Origin: Caballeronia temeraria | Lineage (GTDB): Bacteria > Pseudomonadota > Gammaproteobacteria > Burkholderiales > Burkholderiaceae | Length of the DNA stretch: 57,809 nt | Direction of reading: 5' to 3' | Assembly (NCBI RefSeq): GCF_001544795.2 | Contig: NZ_FCOI02000039.1 | Location: 1-57,809, forward strand | Made by a program: the position numbers and the translations under genes | Shown here: positions 33,305-42,238 of the stretch, in pieces | Position numbering within the stretch: the stretch's first letter is position 1 | Layout: the number at the start of each line of letters is the position of its first letter | Notes under the pieces: model-generated | Databases searched by the model: none | Told to the model about the DNA's origin: nothing | The model's input: only the letters and a program-made list of their open reading frames with translations

Positions 33305-34030
33305 ATGAAATCCCGTTGCTTTCAACGCGCGCGTGAAGCCGGCTTTCGCGCCTTCGGTTTTGATTCTCCGTTCGAGGCGCCCGAGTGGGCCGAACGATTC
33401 GCTCTCGAACGCTGGGGCATGATCGGCCGTCATCGCCACGGTGGCGGCGGTCCCGGTGGAATGGGCGGCATGGGTGGAATGGGCGGATTCGGCGGCGAAG
33501 ACGGCATGCCGCGCGGCCGCAAATTCTCATCCGACGACCTGCAACTGCTGCTGCTCGCGATGCTCGCCGAAGCGCCGCGTCATGGTTATGAACTCATCAA
33601 GGCGCTGGAAGACCGCTCCAACGGCTTCTACGCCCCGAGCCCCGGCATGGTCTATCCGGCGCTCACGTATCTGGAAGAGCTCGGGTATACGACCGTCGAG
33701 CTGGAAGGCAATCGCAAGCGCTATGCACTTTCCGATGCGGGCCGCGACTACCTCGCGTCGAATCGCGAACGCGTGGACATCATGCTCGCGAAGCTCACGC
33801 ACTTCGCGCGCAAGATGGATCTCGTGCGCCGCGCGTACATGGGCGAGGAACCCGACGATAACGCCGCCGACAGCGGCTGGGCGCCCGAACTGATCGCCGC
33901 GCGCCGTGCGTTGAAGAAGGCGCTGCTCTTGCGCACCGATGCATCGCAGGACGAGCAGCGCCGCATCGCCGCGATCCTTGCGCGCGCGACGGCCGAAATC
34001 GAACAAAACCCGGCGCCGAAGCAGGCGTAA
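33305..34030 (+). CDS. PadR-family regulator, NfeR (YqjI)-like
   Basis: A 241-residue PadR-type repressor. A His/Gly/Met-rich N-terminal stretch (about 42-63, with 'RHRHGGGGPGG' and repeated GGM) leads into the winged helix at about 75-155 ('LLLAMLAEAPRHGYELIKAL', 'YAPSPGMVYPALTYLEELGY'). E. coli YqjI/NfeR has the same layout: a metal-binding His/Cys-rich N-terminus and a PadR domain, and it represses the neighbouring yqjH reductase. Here too the next gene is a siderophore-interacting reductase, 17 bp downstream. Nickel or iron response is inferred; there are few His and no Cys clusters in this copy. Confidence 0.83.
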   Translation: MKSRCFQRAREAGFRAFGFDSPFEAPEWAERFALERWGMIGRHRHGGGGPGGMGGMGGMGGFGGEDGMPRGRKFSSDDLQLLLLAMLAEAPRHGYELIKALEDRSNGFYAPSPGMVYPALTYLEELGYTTVELEGNRKRYALSDAGRDYLASNRERVDIMLAKLTHFARKMDLVRRAYMGEEPDDNAADSGWAPELIAARRALKKALLLRTDASQDEQRRIAAILARATAEIEQNPAPKQA

Positions 34031-34047
34031 AGAAGGAGCCATAGACG

Positions 34048-34878
34048 ATGACCGATTCCATCCTGCAAGACCGGCCCGATCTCGAAGTCACGCGTGTGCG
34101 TCACGCGCTCACATTTCGCCTGGTGCAAGTCACGCGCGTGCAGGCGCTCAATCCGCAATTCGTGCGCGTGACCTTCACCGGCGACTCGCTCGAAGATTTC
34201 GTCAGCGCATCGTTCGACGATCACATCAAGCTGTTTTTCCCCGCGCCCGGCGAGACGATGCCCGCGCTGCCGCAAGCGGGCCCCAATGGTCCCGAATTCG
34301 ATCCATCGAAGCCGCGTCCCGTTGCGCGCGATTTCACGCCGCGCCGTTTCGATCGTGAAGCGCGCGAGCTCGATATCGAATTCGCGCTGCACGAAGCCGG
34401 TCCCGCGACGGCATGGGCCGCGCAAGCCGCGCCAGGGCAATATCTCGGCGTCGGCGGACCGCGCGGGTCATTCGTCATTCCGACGCAGTTCGACTGGCAT
34501 CTCCTGATCGGGGATGAAACCGCGCTGCCCGCCATCGCGCGCCGTCTGGAAGAGTTGCCCGAGGGCACGCGCGTCGCGACGCTCATCGAAGTGGCCGATC
34601 CGTCGGCGCGCATCGAATTCGACACACGCGCCGATCTTTACGCGCAATGGCGTTATCGCAACGAAAGCGAGCATCCCGGCGGCGCGTTGTTGCTCGCGCT
34701 GCGCGAGACCTATGTGCCCGAAGGCGAAGGCTACGTGTGGGCCGCGGGCGAAGCCACGCTCATGCGCGCGGTGCGCACGCTGTTATGCGATGAACGCGGC
34801 ATCGACAAGAAGCGCATTCGCGCGTCGGCTTACTGGAAACGCGGCGAACAAGGTGTTCACGAGACTATCGACGGTTGA
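34048..34878 (+). CDS. Siderophore-interacting protein / ferric reductase (ViuB/YqjH-like)
   Basis: A 276-residue flavoprotein of the SIP family. The N-terminal FAD-binding barrel has 'RVTFTGDSLEDFVSASFDDHIKLFFP' (long insert included) and 'RDFTPRRFD' (the RxYTxR-type FAD motif). The C-terminal NAD-binding half carries 'IGDETALPAIARRLEELP' and ends 'YWKRGEQGVHET', which is typical of ViuB and YqjH. It reduces Fe(III)-siderophores in the cytoplasm. The gene is 17 bp downstream of the NfeR-like repressor and shares its promoter. An iron or nickel stress role is inferred from the E. coli pair. Confidence 0.88.
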   Translation: MTDSILQDRPDLEVTRVRHALTFRLVQVTRVQALNPQFVRVTFTGDSLEDFVSASFDDHIKLFFPAPGETMPALPQAGPNGPEFDPSKPRPVARDFTPRRFDREARELDIEFALHEAGPATAWAAQAAPGQYLGVGGPRGSFVIPTQFDWHLLIGDETALPAIARRLEELPEGTRVATLIEVADPSARIEFDTRADLYAQWRYRNESEHPGGALLLALRETYVPEGEGYVWAAGEATLMRAVRTLLCDERGIDKKRIRASAYWKRGEQGVHETIDG

Positions 34879-34982
34879 TTCATCGTGCAGGTCACGGGGT
34901 CGATGTCGATGACGCACGAGCGCAAGAGGAAGTATCCTTGGCTTCTTCGAGCGCTCAAAACTCATCGACCGGTAATGCACCC

Positions 34983-36728
34983 ATGACCGATACATTCAAG
35001 AAAAAGCCCGCGCAATCGGGCGGCCTGCGTAAATCGCTGACGAGCTATGGAGACAGTGGCTTTTCGCTTTTTCTGCGCAAGGCCTTCATCAAAGGTGCGG
35101 GCTATACGGACAGCGCGCTCGATCGCCCGGTGATCGGCATCGTCGATACGGGCAGCGCATATAACCCTTGTCACGGCAATGCGCCGCAACTCATCGAAGC
35201 CGTGAAGCGCGGCGTGATGCTCGCGGGCGGCCTGCCGATGGACTTTCCGACGATATCCATCGCCGAATCGTTCTCGCAACCGACGAGCATGTATCTGCGC
35301 AATCTGATGTCGATCGACACCGAAGAGATGATCCGCGCGCAACCCATGGACGCGGTCGTGCTGATCGGCGGATGCGACAAGACCGTACCCGCGCAATTGA
35401 TGGGCGCGGCATCGGCGGGCATTCCCGCGATCCAACTGATCACGGGCTCGATGCTCACGGGCGCGCATCGCGGCGAGCGCGTCGGCGCCTGCACGGATTG
35501 CAGGCGGTACTGGGGCCGCTTTCGCGCGGAGGAAATCGACGAAGCGGAAATCGCGGCCGTGAACAATCAGCTCGTCGCGAGCGTAGGCACCTGTTCGGTG
35601 ATGGGCACGGCGAGCACGATGGCATGCATCGCCGAAGCGCTCGGCATGACGGTGCCGGGCGGCGCGTCGCCGCCCGCGGTGACATCGGATCGCATGCGCA
35701 TCGCGGAGATCACCGGCACGCAGGCCGTGCGGATGGCCCGCGATGATCTCACCATCGACAAGATCCTCACGGCGGAAGCCTTCGAAAACGCGATGCGTGT
35801 GCTGCTCGCGATCGGCGGCTCGACAAACGGCATCGTGCATCTCACCGCGATTGCGGGCCGTATGGGTTACGACGTCGATATGAAGGCGCTCGATCGCATC
35901 GGACGTGAAACGCCGGTGCTCGTCGATCTGAAGCCATCCGGATCGCATTACATGGAAGACTTCCACAAGGCCGGCGGCATGCATACGCTGTTGCGCGCAC
36001 TGAAGCCGCTCCTGAATCTGGATACGCTGACGGTGACAGGCCGCACGCTCGGCGAAGAGATCGAGGCGGCAGGTCCCGCGTTCGAGCAGGACGTCGTGCG
36101 CCCCTTCGACAAACCGATTTATCCGCAAGGCGGCATCGCGGTGCTGGAAGGCAATCTCGCGCCGGGCGGTGCAATCATCAAGCAATCGGCGGCTGATGCG
36201 AAGCTGATGGAGCACGAAGGACGCGCGGTCGTGTTCGAGAACGGCGCGGATCTCGCGGCGCGCATCGATTCCGATGATCTCGATGTCACCGCCGACGATA
36301 TTCTCGTACTGAAGAACATCGGACCGAAAGGTGCGCCGGGCATGCCGGAAGCCGGTTATATCCCGATTCCGCGCAAGCTGGCGGTAAAGGGCGTGAAGGA
36401 TATCGTACGCATCTCCGATGGACGCATGAGCGGCACGGCCTTCGGCACCATCGTGTTGCATGTGACGCCGGAAGCGGCGGTCGGCGGTCCGCTCGCGCAT
36501 GTTCGAACCGGCGACCGCATTCGACTGAGCGTATCGAAACGCGAGATCAGCCTGCTCATCCGCGATGAAGAACTCGCCGAGCGCGCAAAGGACGCGCCGG
36601 TCACCGTGCCCAGCGCGGATCGAGGTTATCGCAAGCTCTTCTATGACACGGTGACGCAAGCGGACAAAGGCGTCGATTTCGATTTTCTGCGCGCGACGCA
36701 GATGCGGGGCGTGATACCGCGCAGCTAG
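34983..36728 (+). CDS. IlvD/Edd-family sugar-acid dehydratase (L-arabinonate dehydratase-like)
   Basis: A 581-residue iron-sulfur dehydratase. The three cluster cysteines are C63 ('NPCHGN'), C131 ('GGCDKTVP') and C204 ('GTCSVMGTAST'), which fit a [2Fe-2S] enzyme; K133 is the metal-bridging lysine. The 'ERVGACTDCRRYWGRF' insert is typical of the aldonic-acid branch rather than of true IlvD. It likely dehydrates a C5 or C6 sugar acid. ATG 34983 has no Shine-Dalgarno; a TTG at 34938 with AGAGGAA just upstream would add 15 residues. The 3' end overlaps the universal stress gene by 128 bp. Confidence 0.83.
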   Translation: MTDTFKKKPAQSGGLRKSLTSYGDSGFSLFLRKAFIKGAGYTDSALDRPVIGIVDTGSAYNPCHGNAPQLIEAVKRGVMLAGGLPMDFPTISIAESFSQPTSMYLRNLMSIDTEEMIRAQPMDAVVLIGGCDKTVPAQLMGAASAGIPAIQLITGSMLTGAHRGERVGACTDCRRYWGRFRAEEIDEAEIAAVNNQLVASVGTCSVMGTASTMACIAEALGMTVPGGASPPAVTSDRMRIAEITGTQAVRMARDDLTIDKILTAEAFENAMRVLLAIGGSTNGIVHLTAIAGRMGYDVDMKALDRIGRETPVLVDLKPSGSHYMEDFHKAGGMHTLLRALKPLLNLDTLTVTGRTLGEEIEAAGPAFEQDVVRPFDKPIYPQGGIAVLEGNLAPGGAIIKQSAADAKLMEHEGRAVVFENGADLAARIDSDDLDVTADDILVLKNIGPKGAPGMPEAGYIPIPRKLAVKGVKDIVRISDGRMSGTAFGTIVLHVTPEAAVGGPLAHVRTGDRIRLSVSKREISLLIRDEELAERAKDAPVTVPSADRGYRKLFYDTVTQADKGVDFDFLRATQMRGVIPRS

Positions 36729-37206
36729 TCGCAGCGTGCAATGCCATCACGTCCGCAGATTGCGCAACGCACGCGGTCGCGATCAACACTTCGCGATTCG
36801 TATGCCGGCACACGGCATTGCGAACGGGACTCACACCGAAGCCGAAGACGCCGCGCTTTTTCGCGCCGAGTATGACGAGATCGGCGTCGATGCGATCGGC
36901 TTCATTCGCGATCACGCGGCCGATGCTGCGTCCATCGCGCGGCAGCGTGCGCGTTTGCCAGTGTGCATCGATACCCGCGCGCGCAAGCATCTTTTCACTA
37001 TTGCGGCGAATCACGAGCGCAAGCTGATGCACGAGCGCGCGCGTGTCGCAAAGGCATTCCATCTGCCAGCCCGCCCACCACGGCGACGATTCGATCACAT
37101 GAAGCACCGTCAGACGCGCTTTGCTATCGCACGCCCGTTCAATGGCAGTCGACAACGCGGTCTCGCTGAAACTCGGGCCCACGGCGACGAGAATATGCTG
37201 GTACAT
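36601..37206 (-). CDS. Universal stress protein (UspA family) with an extended tail
   Basis: A 201-residue frame whose first 150 or so residues form a Usp domain: 'MYQHILVAVGPSFSETA', 'DADLVILGAKKRGVFGFGVSPVRNAVCRHTNREVLIA' (broken by ordinary family variation). Usp proteins normally stop just after 'REVLIA'. Here the frame runs on for about 55 residues of low-complexity sequence through 128 bp of the end of the dehydratase gene. The tail is probably a loss of the original stop. GGAGGG precedes the ATG at 37206. Role is general stress tolerance. Confidence 0.72.
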   Translation of the reverse strand: MYQHILVAVGPSFSETALSTAIERACDSKARLTVLHVIESSPWWAGWQMECLCDTRALVHQLALVIRRNSEKMLARAGIDAHWQTRTLPRDGRSIGRVIANEADRIDADLVILGAKKRGVFGFGVSPVRNAVCRHTNREVLIATACVAQSADVMALHAATSCAVSRPASASRAENRNRRLCPLASPCHRRACDNLDPRWAR

Positions 37207-37365
37207 GGCGCAACCCTCCGATCATAGGACGGCCCCGTGTCCGGGCGTCCGCGTTCAATGCATGATGCGATGATCGGCGCTGAGAATTAGCGGAAAGTGA
37301 GCGGGCGCCGCCAGAGCCTGTACGATGCGATAAATCAAACTGATGGCCTCCACGCACTCCCTCAC

Positions 37366-38634
37366 ATGGACAATCGCGAACTGCTCAACCTCGCGTATCT
37401 GCGCGCATTCCGGCTCGTTGCGCAGACTGGAAGCGCCACGCGCGCCGCGGCCGCGCTGTTTCGCGCGCAATCGGCGGTCACTCGCTCGCTGCAGGAACTC
37501 GAAGCAGCCGTGGGCGAGACCTTGCTGGAGCGTCGTCCGTCGGGCATGTTGCCGACGCCTGCCGGACGTGCCGTGCTATTGCGCTGCCAGCGCATCTTCG
37601 CGGAACTCGAAGAACTGGCGCAATGGTGCGCGACCCGTCAATCGCGCCGCCGCACCGCGACGGCCGGCACGCTTCCTGCGTTTCTGCTGAACACGCGTCG
37701 GCTGCAATTGTTCTCCGCGCTCGCGCGTCATCGTCACATGCCGAGCGCGGCGCAAACATTGGGGCTGAGTCAGCCGGCGGTAAGCAGCGCGATCCGCATC
37801 ATGGAAACGGGCGCCGGCATGCAGTTGTTCTATCGCAGCCCCCGCGGACTGCTGCTCACGAGCGAAGGCGAAACCTTTGTTTTGCACGTGCGGCGCGCGC
37901 TCAACGAACTCCGGCATATTCCCGATGATCTCGCCGCGTTGCGCGGCACGATTCAAGGCTATGTCACGGTCGGCGCGCTGCCGCTCGGACGCACGCTGAT
38001 CCTGCCAGGCGCGATAGCGAAGGTGGCCGCGCAATATCCGGGCGTGCGCATCGTGACCGACGAGAGCGCGTATGAAACGCTCGTCGCTGGACTGCGTGCG
38101 GGCGATATCGACTTCGTGCTCGGCGCGCTGCGTCAGAACGATGCGTCGAGCGGTCTCGTCAACGAGCGTCTCATGTCGGAGGATATCGTCGTGATTTCGC
38201 GCCGTGGCCATCCGCTCGCGGCTCGAAGCGGATTGACGCTCAAGGATCTGATCGACGCGCAATGGATCCTTCCGCGCAGTCAGGCACCCGCGCGCGGAAT
38301 GTTCGAAACGCAGTTCAAGCGCTCGAAGCTGAAGCCGCCGATGCCGACCGTCGAAACCGCCGACCTCGCGGTCATTCGCGGCCTTCTGATGGATACGGAC
38401 ATGCTCGCCGCCGTATCCGCGCAACAGTTGCACTACGAATGCGCATCGGGTCAGCTCGTCGTCATGGACATTCCTCTGCAGAACACGCGACGTGACATCG
38501 GACTCACGATGCGCGCGGGCGGCACGCCATCGCCGGCCGCGCGTGCATTGATCGATGCGATCCGGCTGACCGTCGATCAGCTCGGACATGAGTTGCGGCG
38601 CGACTCGCCGGCGATCGTCAAGACTGTCGTCTGA
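37366..38634 (+). CDS. LysR-family regulator with two DNA-binding domains
   Basis: A 422-residue LysR-type regulator, about 110 residues longer than usual. It has two consecutive winged-helix domains: residues 10-68 ('LRAFRLVAQTGSATRAAAAL') and 111-168 ('RLQLFSALARHRHMPSAAQT'). A single effector domain covers about 195-410. Both helices keep the LysR layout ('RAQSAVTRSLQELE' and 'LSQPAVSSAIRIME'). The ATG at 37366 gives a normal N-terminus. It is divergent from the stress protein and near the IlvD/Edd gene, whose pathway it may control. Effector unknown. Confidence 0.85.
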   Translation: MDNRELLNLAYLRAFRLVAQTGSATRAAAALFRAQSAVTRSLQELEAAVGETLLERRPSGMLPTPAGRAVLLRCQRIFAELEELAQWCATRQSRRRTATAGTLPAFLLNTRRLQLFSALARHRHMPSAAQTLGLSQPAVSSAIRIMETGAGMQLFYRSPRGLLLTSEGETFVLHVRRALNELRHIPDDLAALRGTIQGYVTVGALPLGRTLILPGAIAKVAAQYPGVRIVTDESAYETLVAGLRAGDIDFVLGALRQNDASSGLVNERLMSEDIVVISRRGHPLAARSGLTLKDLIDAQWILPRSQAPARGMFETQFKRSKLKPPMPTVETADLAVIRGLLMDTDMLAAVSAQQLHYECASGQLVVMDIPLQNTRRDIGLTMRAGGTPSPAARALIDAIRLTVDQLGHELRRDSPAIVKTVV

Positions 38635-38796
38635 GGTGCAGAACAGGACAGTGTATGAGCGCAAGTGTGTCACGCTGATTGCGAATCGTTTTCGGAGGCA
38701 TCTAAATTATTTATCGCGCTCGCGCGTTTTGTGCCGACCGGGACTCGTGTTGTATCTTGTCGTAAGTGCTATTTCCGCAACCGCCGAGGAGATGCA

Positions 38797-39462
38797 ATGA
38801 ACGAACAGCCATGGATTGCGATGGACGAGTACCTGTGCGATCGAACGCAAGTTCCGGATGAAACGCTCGAAGCGGCGCTGAAGTCCAGCACGGACGCGGG
38901 CTTGCCCGCGATCAACGTTGCACCGAACCAGGGCAAGCTGCTGCAGATGCTTGCGCAGCTGCGCGGTGCGCGCCGCATTCTCGAACTCGGCACGCTCGGC
39001 GGCTATAGCACGATCTGGCTCGCGCGCGCCCTGCCCGCCGATGGCACGCTGCTCACGCTCGAGGCCGTGGACCATCATGCGGACGTCGCGCGCAGGAATA
39101 TCGAACGCGCGGGCTTGTCGAGCGTGGTGTCGGTGATCGTCGGCGACGCGGTCGATACCCTCAAGGCCTTCGTGCGCGACGGCATTCCGCCTTTCGATTT
39201 CATCTTTCTCGACGCCGACAAGAAAAGCTATCCCGACTACCTGCGCCTCGTGCTGCGGCTGAGCCGGCCCGGCACCGTGATCGTCGCGGACAACGTGATT
39301 CGCGGGGGCCGCGTCGCGGAAGTCGATAGCGACGATCTGGACGTGATCGGTGTGCGCACGTTCTTCGACATGCTCGCAGCGGATACGCACGTTTCGTCGA
39401 CGGCGATTCAGACGGTCGGCAGCAAAGGCTGGGACGGATTTTCGATTTCGATAGTTTCCTGA
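38797..39462 (+). CDS. O-methyltransferase (class I, COMT-like)
   Basis: A 221-residue SAM-dependent O-methyltransferase of the small cation-dependent type. Motif I is 'RILELGTLGGYSTIWLARAL' and the metal-binding aspartates are in 'FDFIFLDADKKSYPDYL' and 'VIVADNVIRGG'. The family methylates catechol-like hydroxyls. A GAGGAG Shine-Dalgarno precedes the ATG. No catechol-forming gene is adjacent, so the substrate is open. The next gene downstream converges. Confidence 0.86.
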   Translation: MNEQPWIAMDEYLCDRTQVPDETLEAALKSSTDAGLPAINVAPNQGKLLQMLAQLRGARRILELGTLGGYSTIWLARALPADGTLLTLEAVDHHADVARRNIERAGLSSVVSVIVGDAVDTLKAFVRDGIPPFDFIFLDADKKSYPDYLRLVLRLSRPGTVIVADNVIRGGRVAEVDSDDLDVIGVRTFFDMLAADTHVSSTAIQTVGSKGWDGFSISIVS

Positions 39463-39573
39463 ACGGCGTTCCGGAAAAAATCATCGCGGAGCGTTCCGAA
39501 TCGAGCGGGTTTTTCGCACACGCACAGGTTCAAAGCGGGCACCGATCTGCGCGCCCGGCTTTTCACGATCCGC

Positions 39574-41151
39574 TTACTCGGACGACATCTCTCGTCGGCT
39601 CAAGCCGAGCCATCTGACGCGCAACGCGGGCATGCCCGATTCCGTGTGAGGAGGAGGCATCTTCCTGCATTCGACATGCATATCGCGAGACGGGGCCGCG
39701 GCCACGAACTTGTCGATTTCCTCGCGTACGTCGGCATCGATATGGTCCGCTCGCGAAGCGTCGAAGATCACGGTCGCGCCGTCAGGTATCGCACGCAGAT
39801 GATGCTTCAACGCGACCTTGCCGAGAAACGAAACGTCCTTGCGGAACGACACCAGATAGTGATCGTCGTGCTGAGCGATCGTGATGGGGCGCTTGAGATT
39901 CGCGCGCATGGCAAGCAGGAGACTGCACGCGATGCCGAGCACGATGCCCATCAAAAGGTCTGTCAGCAACACGCCGGCAATCGTCACGATGAACGGCGCA
40001 AAACGTTCGATGCCCTGTCTCGCGATGGCCGCGAACAGCGAAGGCTTCGCGAGCTTGAGGCCCGTGAAGATCAGGATCGCCGCGAGACAGGCGAGCGGAA
40101 TCAGGTTGATCACGCTCGTGAGCGCGAACACGCTCACCAGCAGCAGCACGCCATGCACGAACGACGACCAGCGACTCTGCGCGCCCGCATGCACATTCGC
40201 GGAGCTGCGCACGATCACGGACGTGATCGGCAGCGCGCCGATCGCACCGGCCATCATGTTGCCGATGCCCTGCGCCTTCAATTCACGATCGGGATGCGCG
40301 GCGCGCTTCTTCGGATCGAGTTGTTCGACGGCCTCGAGGCTCAACAATGTTTCGAGACTCGCGACGATGGCGAGCGTCAACGCAAGCCGCCACACGTCGG
40401 GATTCGCGAACTGCGAGAAGTTCGGCAATGCGAGCGCATTCGTGAATGCGGCGAACGACTCGAGCGACGGCAACGCAACGCGATGTTGCGCGGGCGGTGC
40501 AAAGCCGGGCGCAAACAGATCGAGCAACAGCGTCACGCCGATGCCGAACGCGACCACCGCGAGCGGCGCGGGCACCGCACGCACGAATGCGAAGCGGCGC
40601 ATCGCGCGCGTTTCCCAGCCTGCGAGCATCGCGAGCGAGACGATGGCGACCAGGCACGCGGCCATCGATATTGGACCGAACGGCGTGCCGAGCATGCCGG
40701 GGCCGCTCGCGGCGGATGCGCCTTGGTTGGCGAAACCTGCGGCGAGCGGAATCTGCTTGATGACGAGCAGAAGGCCGATCGCGGCGAGCATGCCCTTGAT
40801 CACCGATGACGGCACATAGGCCGCGAAGCGTCCCGCTTTCAGCATGCCGAAGCCGAACTGGATCGCCCCTGAGAGCAGCACCGCGAGCAGAAATGCGGAG
40901 AAGCTGCCGAGCCCCGCGATGCCATCGACGACGATCACGATCAGCCCCGCGGCCGGGCCGCTCACGCTCAGTTGCGAGCCGCTCAACAGCGCGACGACGA
41001 GTCCGCCGATGATGCCGGACAACAGCCCCGCGAACGGCTCGACGCCGGACGCATTGGCAATGCCGAGGCACAAGGGCATCGCAACCAGAAACACGACTGT
41101 GCCCGCGAACATGTCTCGCGGAAAGGTGGCTAGACGGTTACTTGAGTTCAT
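39574..41151 (-). CDS. SulP-family anion (bicarbonate) transporter
   Basis: A 525-residue inner-membrane transporter of the SulP/SLC26 family. The opening 'FPRDMFAGTVVFLVAMPLCLGIANASG' and about 11-12 helices match the family; 'GNMMAGAIGALPITSVIVRSSANVHAGAQS' (in two parts) is a conserved core. A C-terminal STAS-like domain is short (about residues 440-515). The beta-carbonic anhydrase gene sits 82 bp upstream on the same strand, which favours bicarbonate rather than sulfate. ATG 41151 is supported by the first helix; no Shine-Dalgarno is seen. A GTCGC-GAAA-GCGAC hairpin lies in the intergenic gap (41184-41197). Confidence 0.87.
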   Translation of the reverse strand: MNSSNRLATFPRDMFAGTVVFLVAMPLCLGIANASGVEPFAGLLSGIIGGLVVALLSGSQLSVSGPAAGLIVIVVDGIAGLGSFSAFLLAVLLSGAIQFGFGMLKAGRFAAYVPSSVIKGMLAAIGLLLVIKQIPLAAGFANQGASAASGPGMLGTPFGPISMAACLVAIVSLAMLAGWETRAMRRFAFVRAVPAPLAVVAFGIGVTLLLDLFAPGFAPPAQHRVALPSLESFAAFTNALALPNFSQFANPDVWRLALTLAIVASLETLLSLEAVEQLDPKKRAAHPDRELKAQGIGNMMAGAIGALPITSVIVRSSANVHAGAQSRWSSFVHGVLLLVSVFALTSVINLIPLACLAAILIFTGLKLAKPSLFAAIARQGIERFAPFIVTIAGVLLTDLLMGIVLGIACSLLLAMRANLKRPITIAQHDDHYLVSFRKDVSFLGKVALKHHLRAIPDGATVIFDASRADHIDADVREEIDKFVAAAPSRDMHVECRKMPPPHTESGMPALRVRWLGLSRREMSSE

Positions 41152-41233
41152 GATTTTTTTGGAACGAGTTGAGGCCTGCGAACGTCGCGAAAGCGACCTC
41201 GCATGAGCAGGCGATCGACGGAAAAGAGCGGGC

Positions 41234-41881
41234 TTAAGCGGCCCGAAGCGACGTGACCTGCGCGCCCGCAGTGTCTTGCGTTTCGCTCGCTTCGACATAA
41301 CCGGAAGCGAGCACGTTGATGAGGCCGTCATGCAGGCCGAAGATCCAGCCATGCACGAGCGGCGGCTCGGCGCGATCGCACACGATGCTGTGTTGTCGCA
41401 AGAGGCGCACTTGTTCGAGTACGCTCAGTTCAGCGAGGCGATTCACGCGCGCATCGAGTTCGGGAAATGCATCGAGCTCGTGCCGATGCCGCTCTCCCAA
41501 TGCGCAGAGCGGCGCGATCCGGCGATTCACGTGCGGCAAATCGCTCGATTGCGGCAGGAGCGAAGCGCGCACGCCGCCGCATCCGTAGTGGCCGCATACG
41601 ATCACGTGATCGACTTTCAGCACGCGCACCGCGTATTCCAGCACGCTCATCGTGTTGTCATCGGACGGAGAGAACAGGTTCGCGATGTTGCGATGAACGA
41701 AGAGATCGCCGGGGTTGGCGTTCGTCACCGTCTCGGCCGGCACGCGGCTATCCGCGCAGCCGATCCACAACACTTTCGGGCTTTGTCCTTCTGCGAGACG
41801 CGCAAAGAAATGCGCATCGGCATGCGCGGTCTCACGTGCCCACGCAATGTTTTCCAGCAGCATTCGTTTCGGTCGATTCAT
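41234..41881 (-). CDS. Beta-class carbonic anhydrase
   Basis: A 215-residue zinc enzyme that interconverts CO2 and bicarbonate in the cytoplasm. The zinc ligands are C42, H98 and C101; the catalytic D44-R46 dyad lies in 'WIGCADSRVPAE'. The segment 'DHVIVCGHYGCGGVRA' is diagnostic. The Met at 41881 is preceded by a GGAGAG Shine-Dalgarno. It is followed by the SulP transporter and should supply or use its bicarbonate. A tail of about 20 residues past the usual C-terminus is small and polar. Confidence 0.93.
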   Translation of the reverse strand: MNRPKRMLLENIAWARETAHADAHFFARLAEGQSPKVLWIGCADSRVPAETVTNANPGDLFVHRNIANLFSPSDDNTMSVLEYAVRVLKVDHVIVCGHYGCGGVRASLLPQSSDLPHVNRRIAPLCALGERHRHELDAFPELDARVNRLAELSVLEQVRLLRQHSIVCDRAEPPLVHGWIFGLHDGLINVLASGYVEASETQDTAGAQVTSLRAA

Positions 41882-42238
41882 GCACTTCTCTCCAGAACGG
41901 GCGCGCCTGAAATGCCGACGCAAGTCATCGAAAAAGGGCCGCATCTACGTTGCAGTGCAGCGAGTTTCTTACGAATTACTTTCGCATGAAAAGTTCAGCG
42001 GAATCCAGAGAAAAAAATCAGTTGAATGAATTCCGTTTTTTTTTCGAGCTGTCACATTCACGAAAAAATCATGCGTGCCATCCGCCGGAGACCCGTTCCA
42101 TAAGGCTCGGGGTGAACTCACCGCGCATGACATGGCGTGAAATAAGTTACGGCGGGACTTCGCAGGACCGCTTCTCTATAGTCACTTCCGTCGCCACACG
42201 AAACGCAACGTGGCCTACAGAACCGAGAAGGACATCCC
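41882..42238. other. AT-rich divergent intergenic region (357 bp)
   Basis: The region between the carbonic anhydrase and repeat-protein genes is notably AT-rich for this DNA, with A- and T-runs at about 42011-42017, 42035-42043 and 42063-42068. It should hold promoters for both genes. A possible -10 TATAGT lies at 42177-42182 (plus), without a good -35. No gene is seen in it. Confidence 0.35.

Noticed and set aside
39646..40809. Plus-strand frame within the SulP gene
   Set aside because: Arg/His-rich shadow of the SulP transporter; no start signal and no family character.
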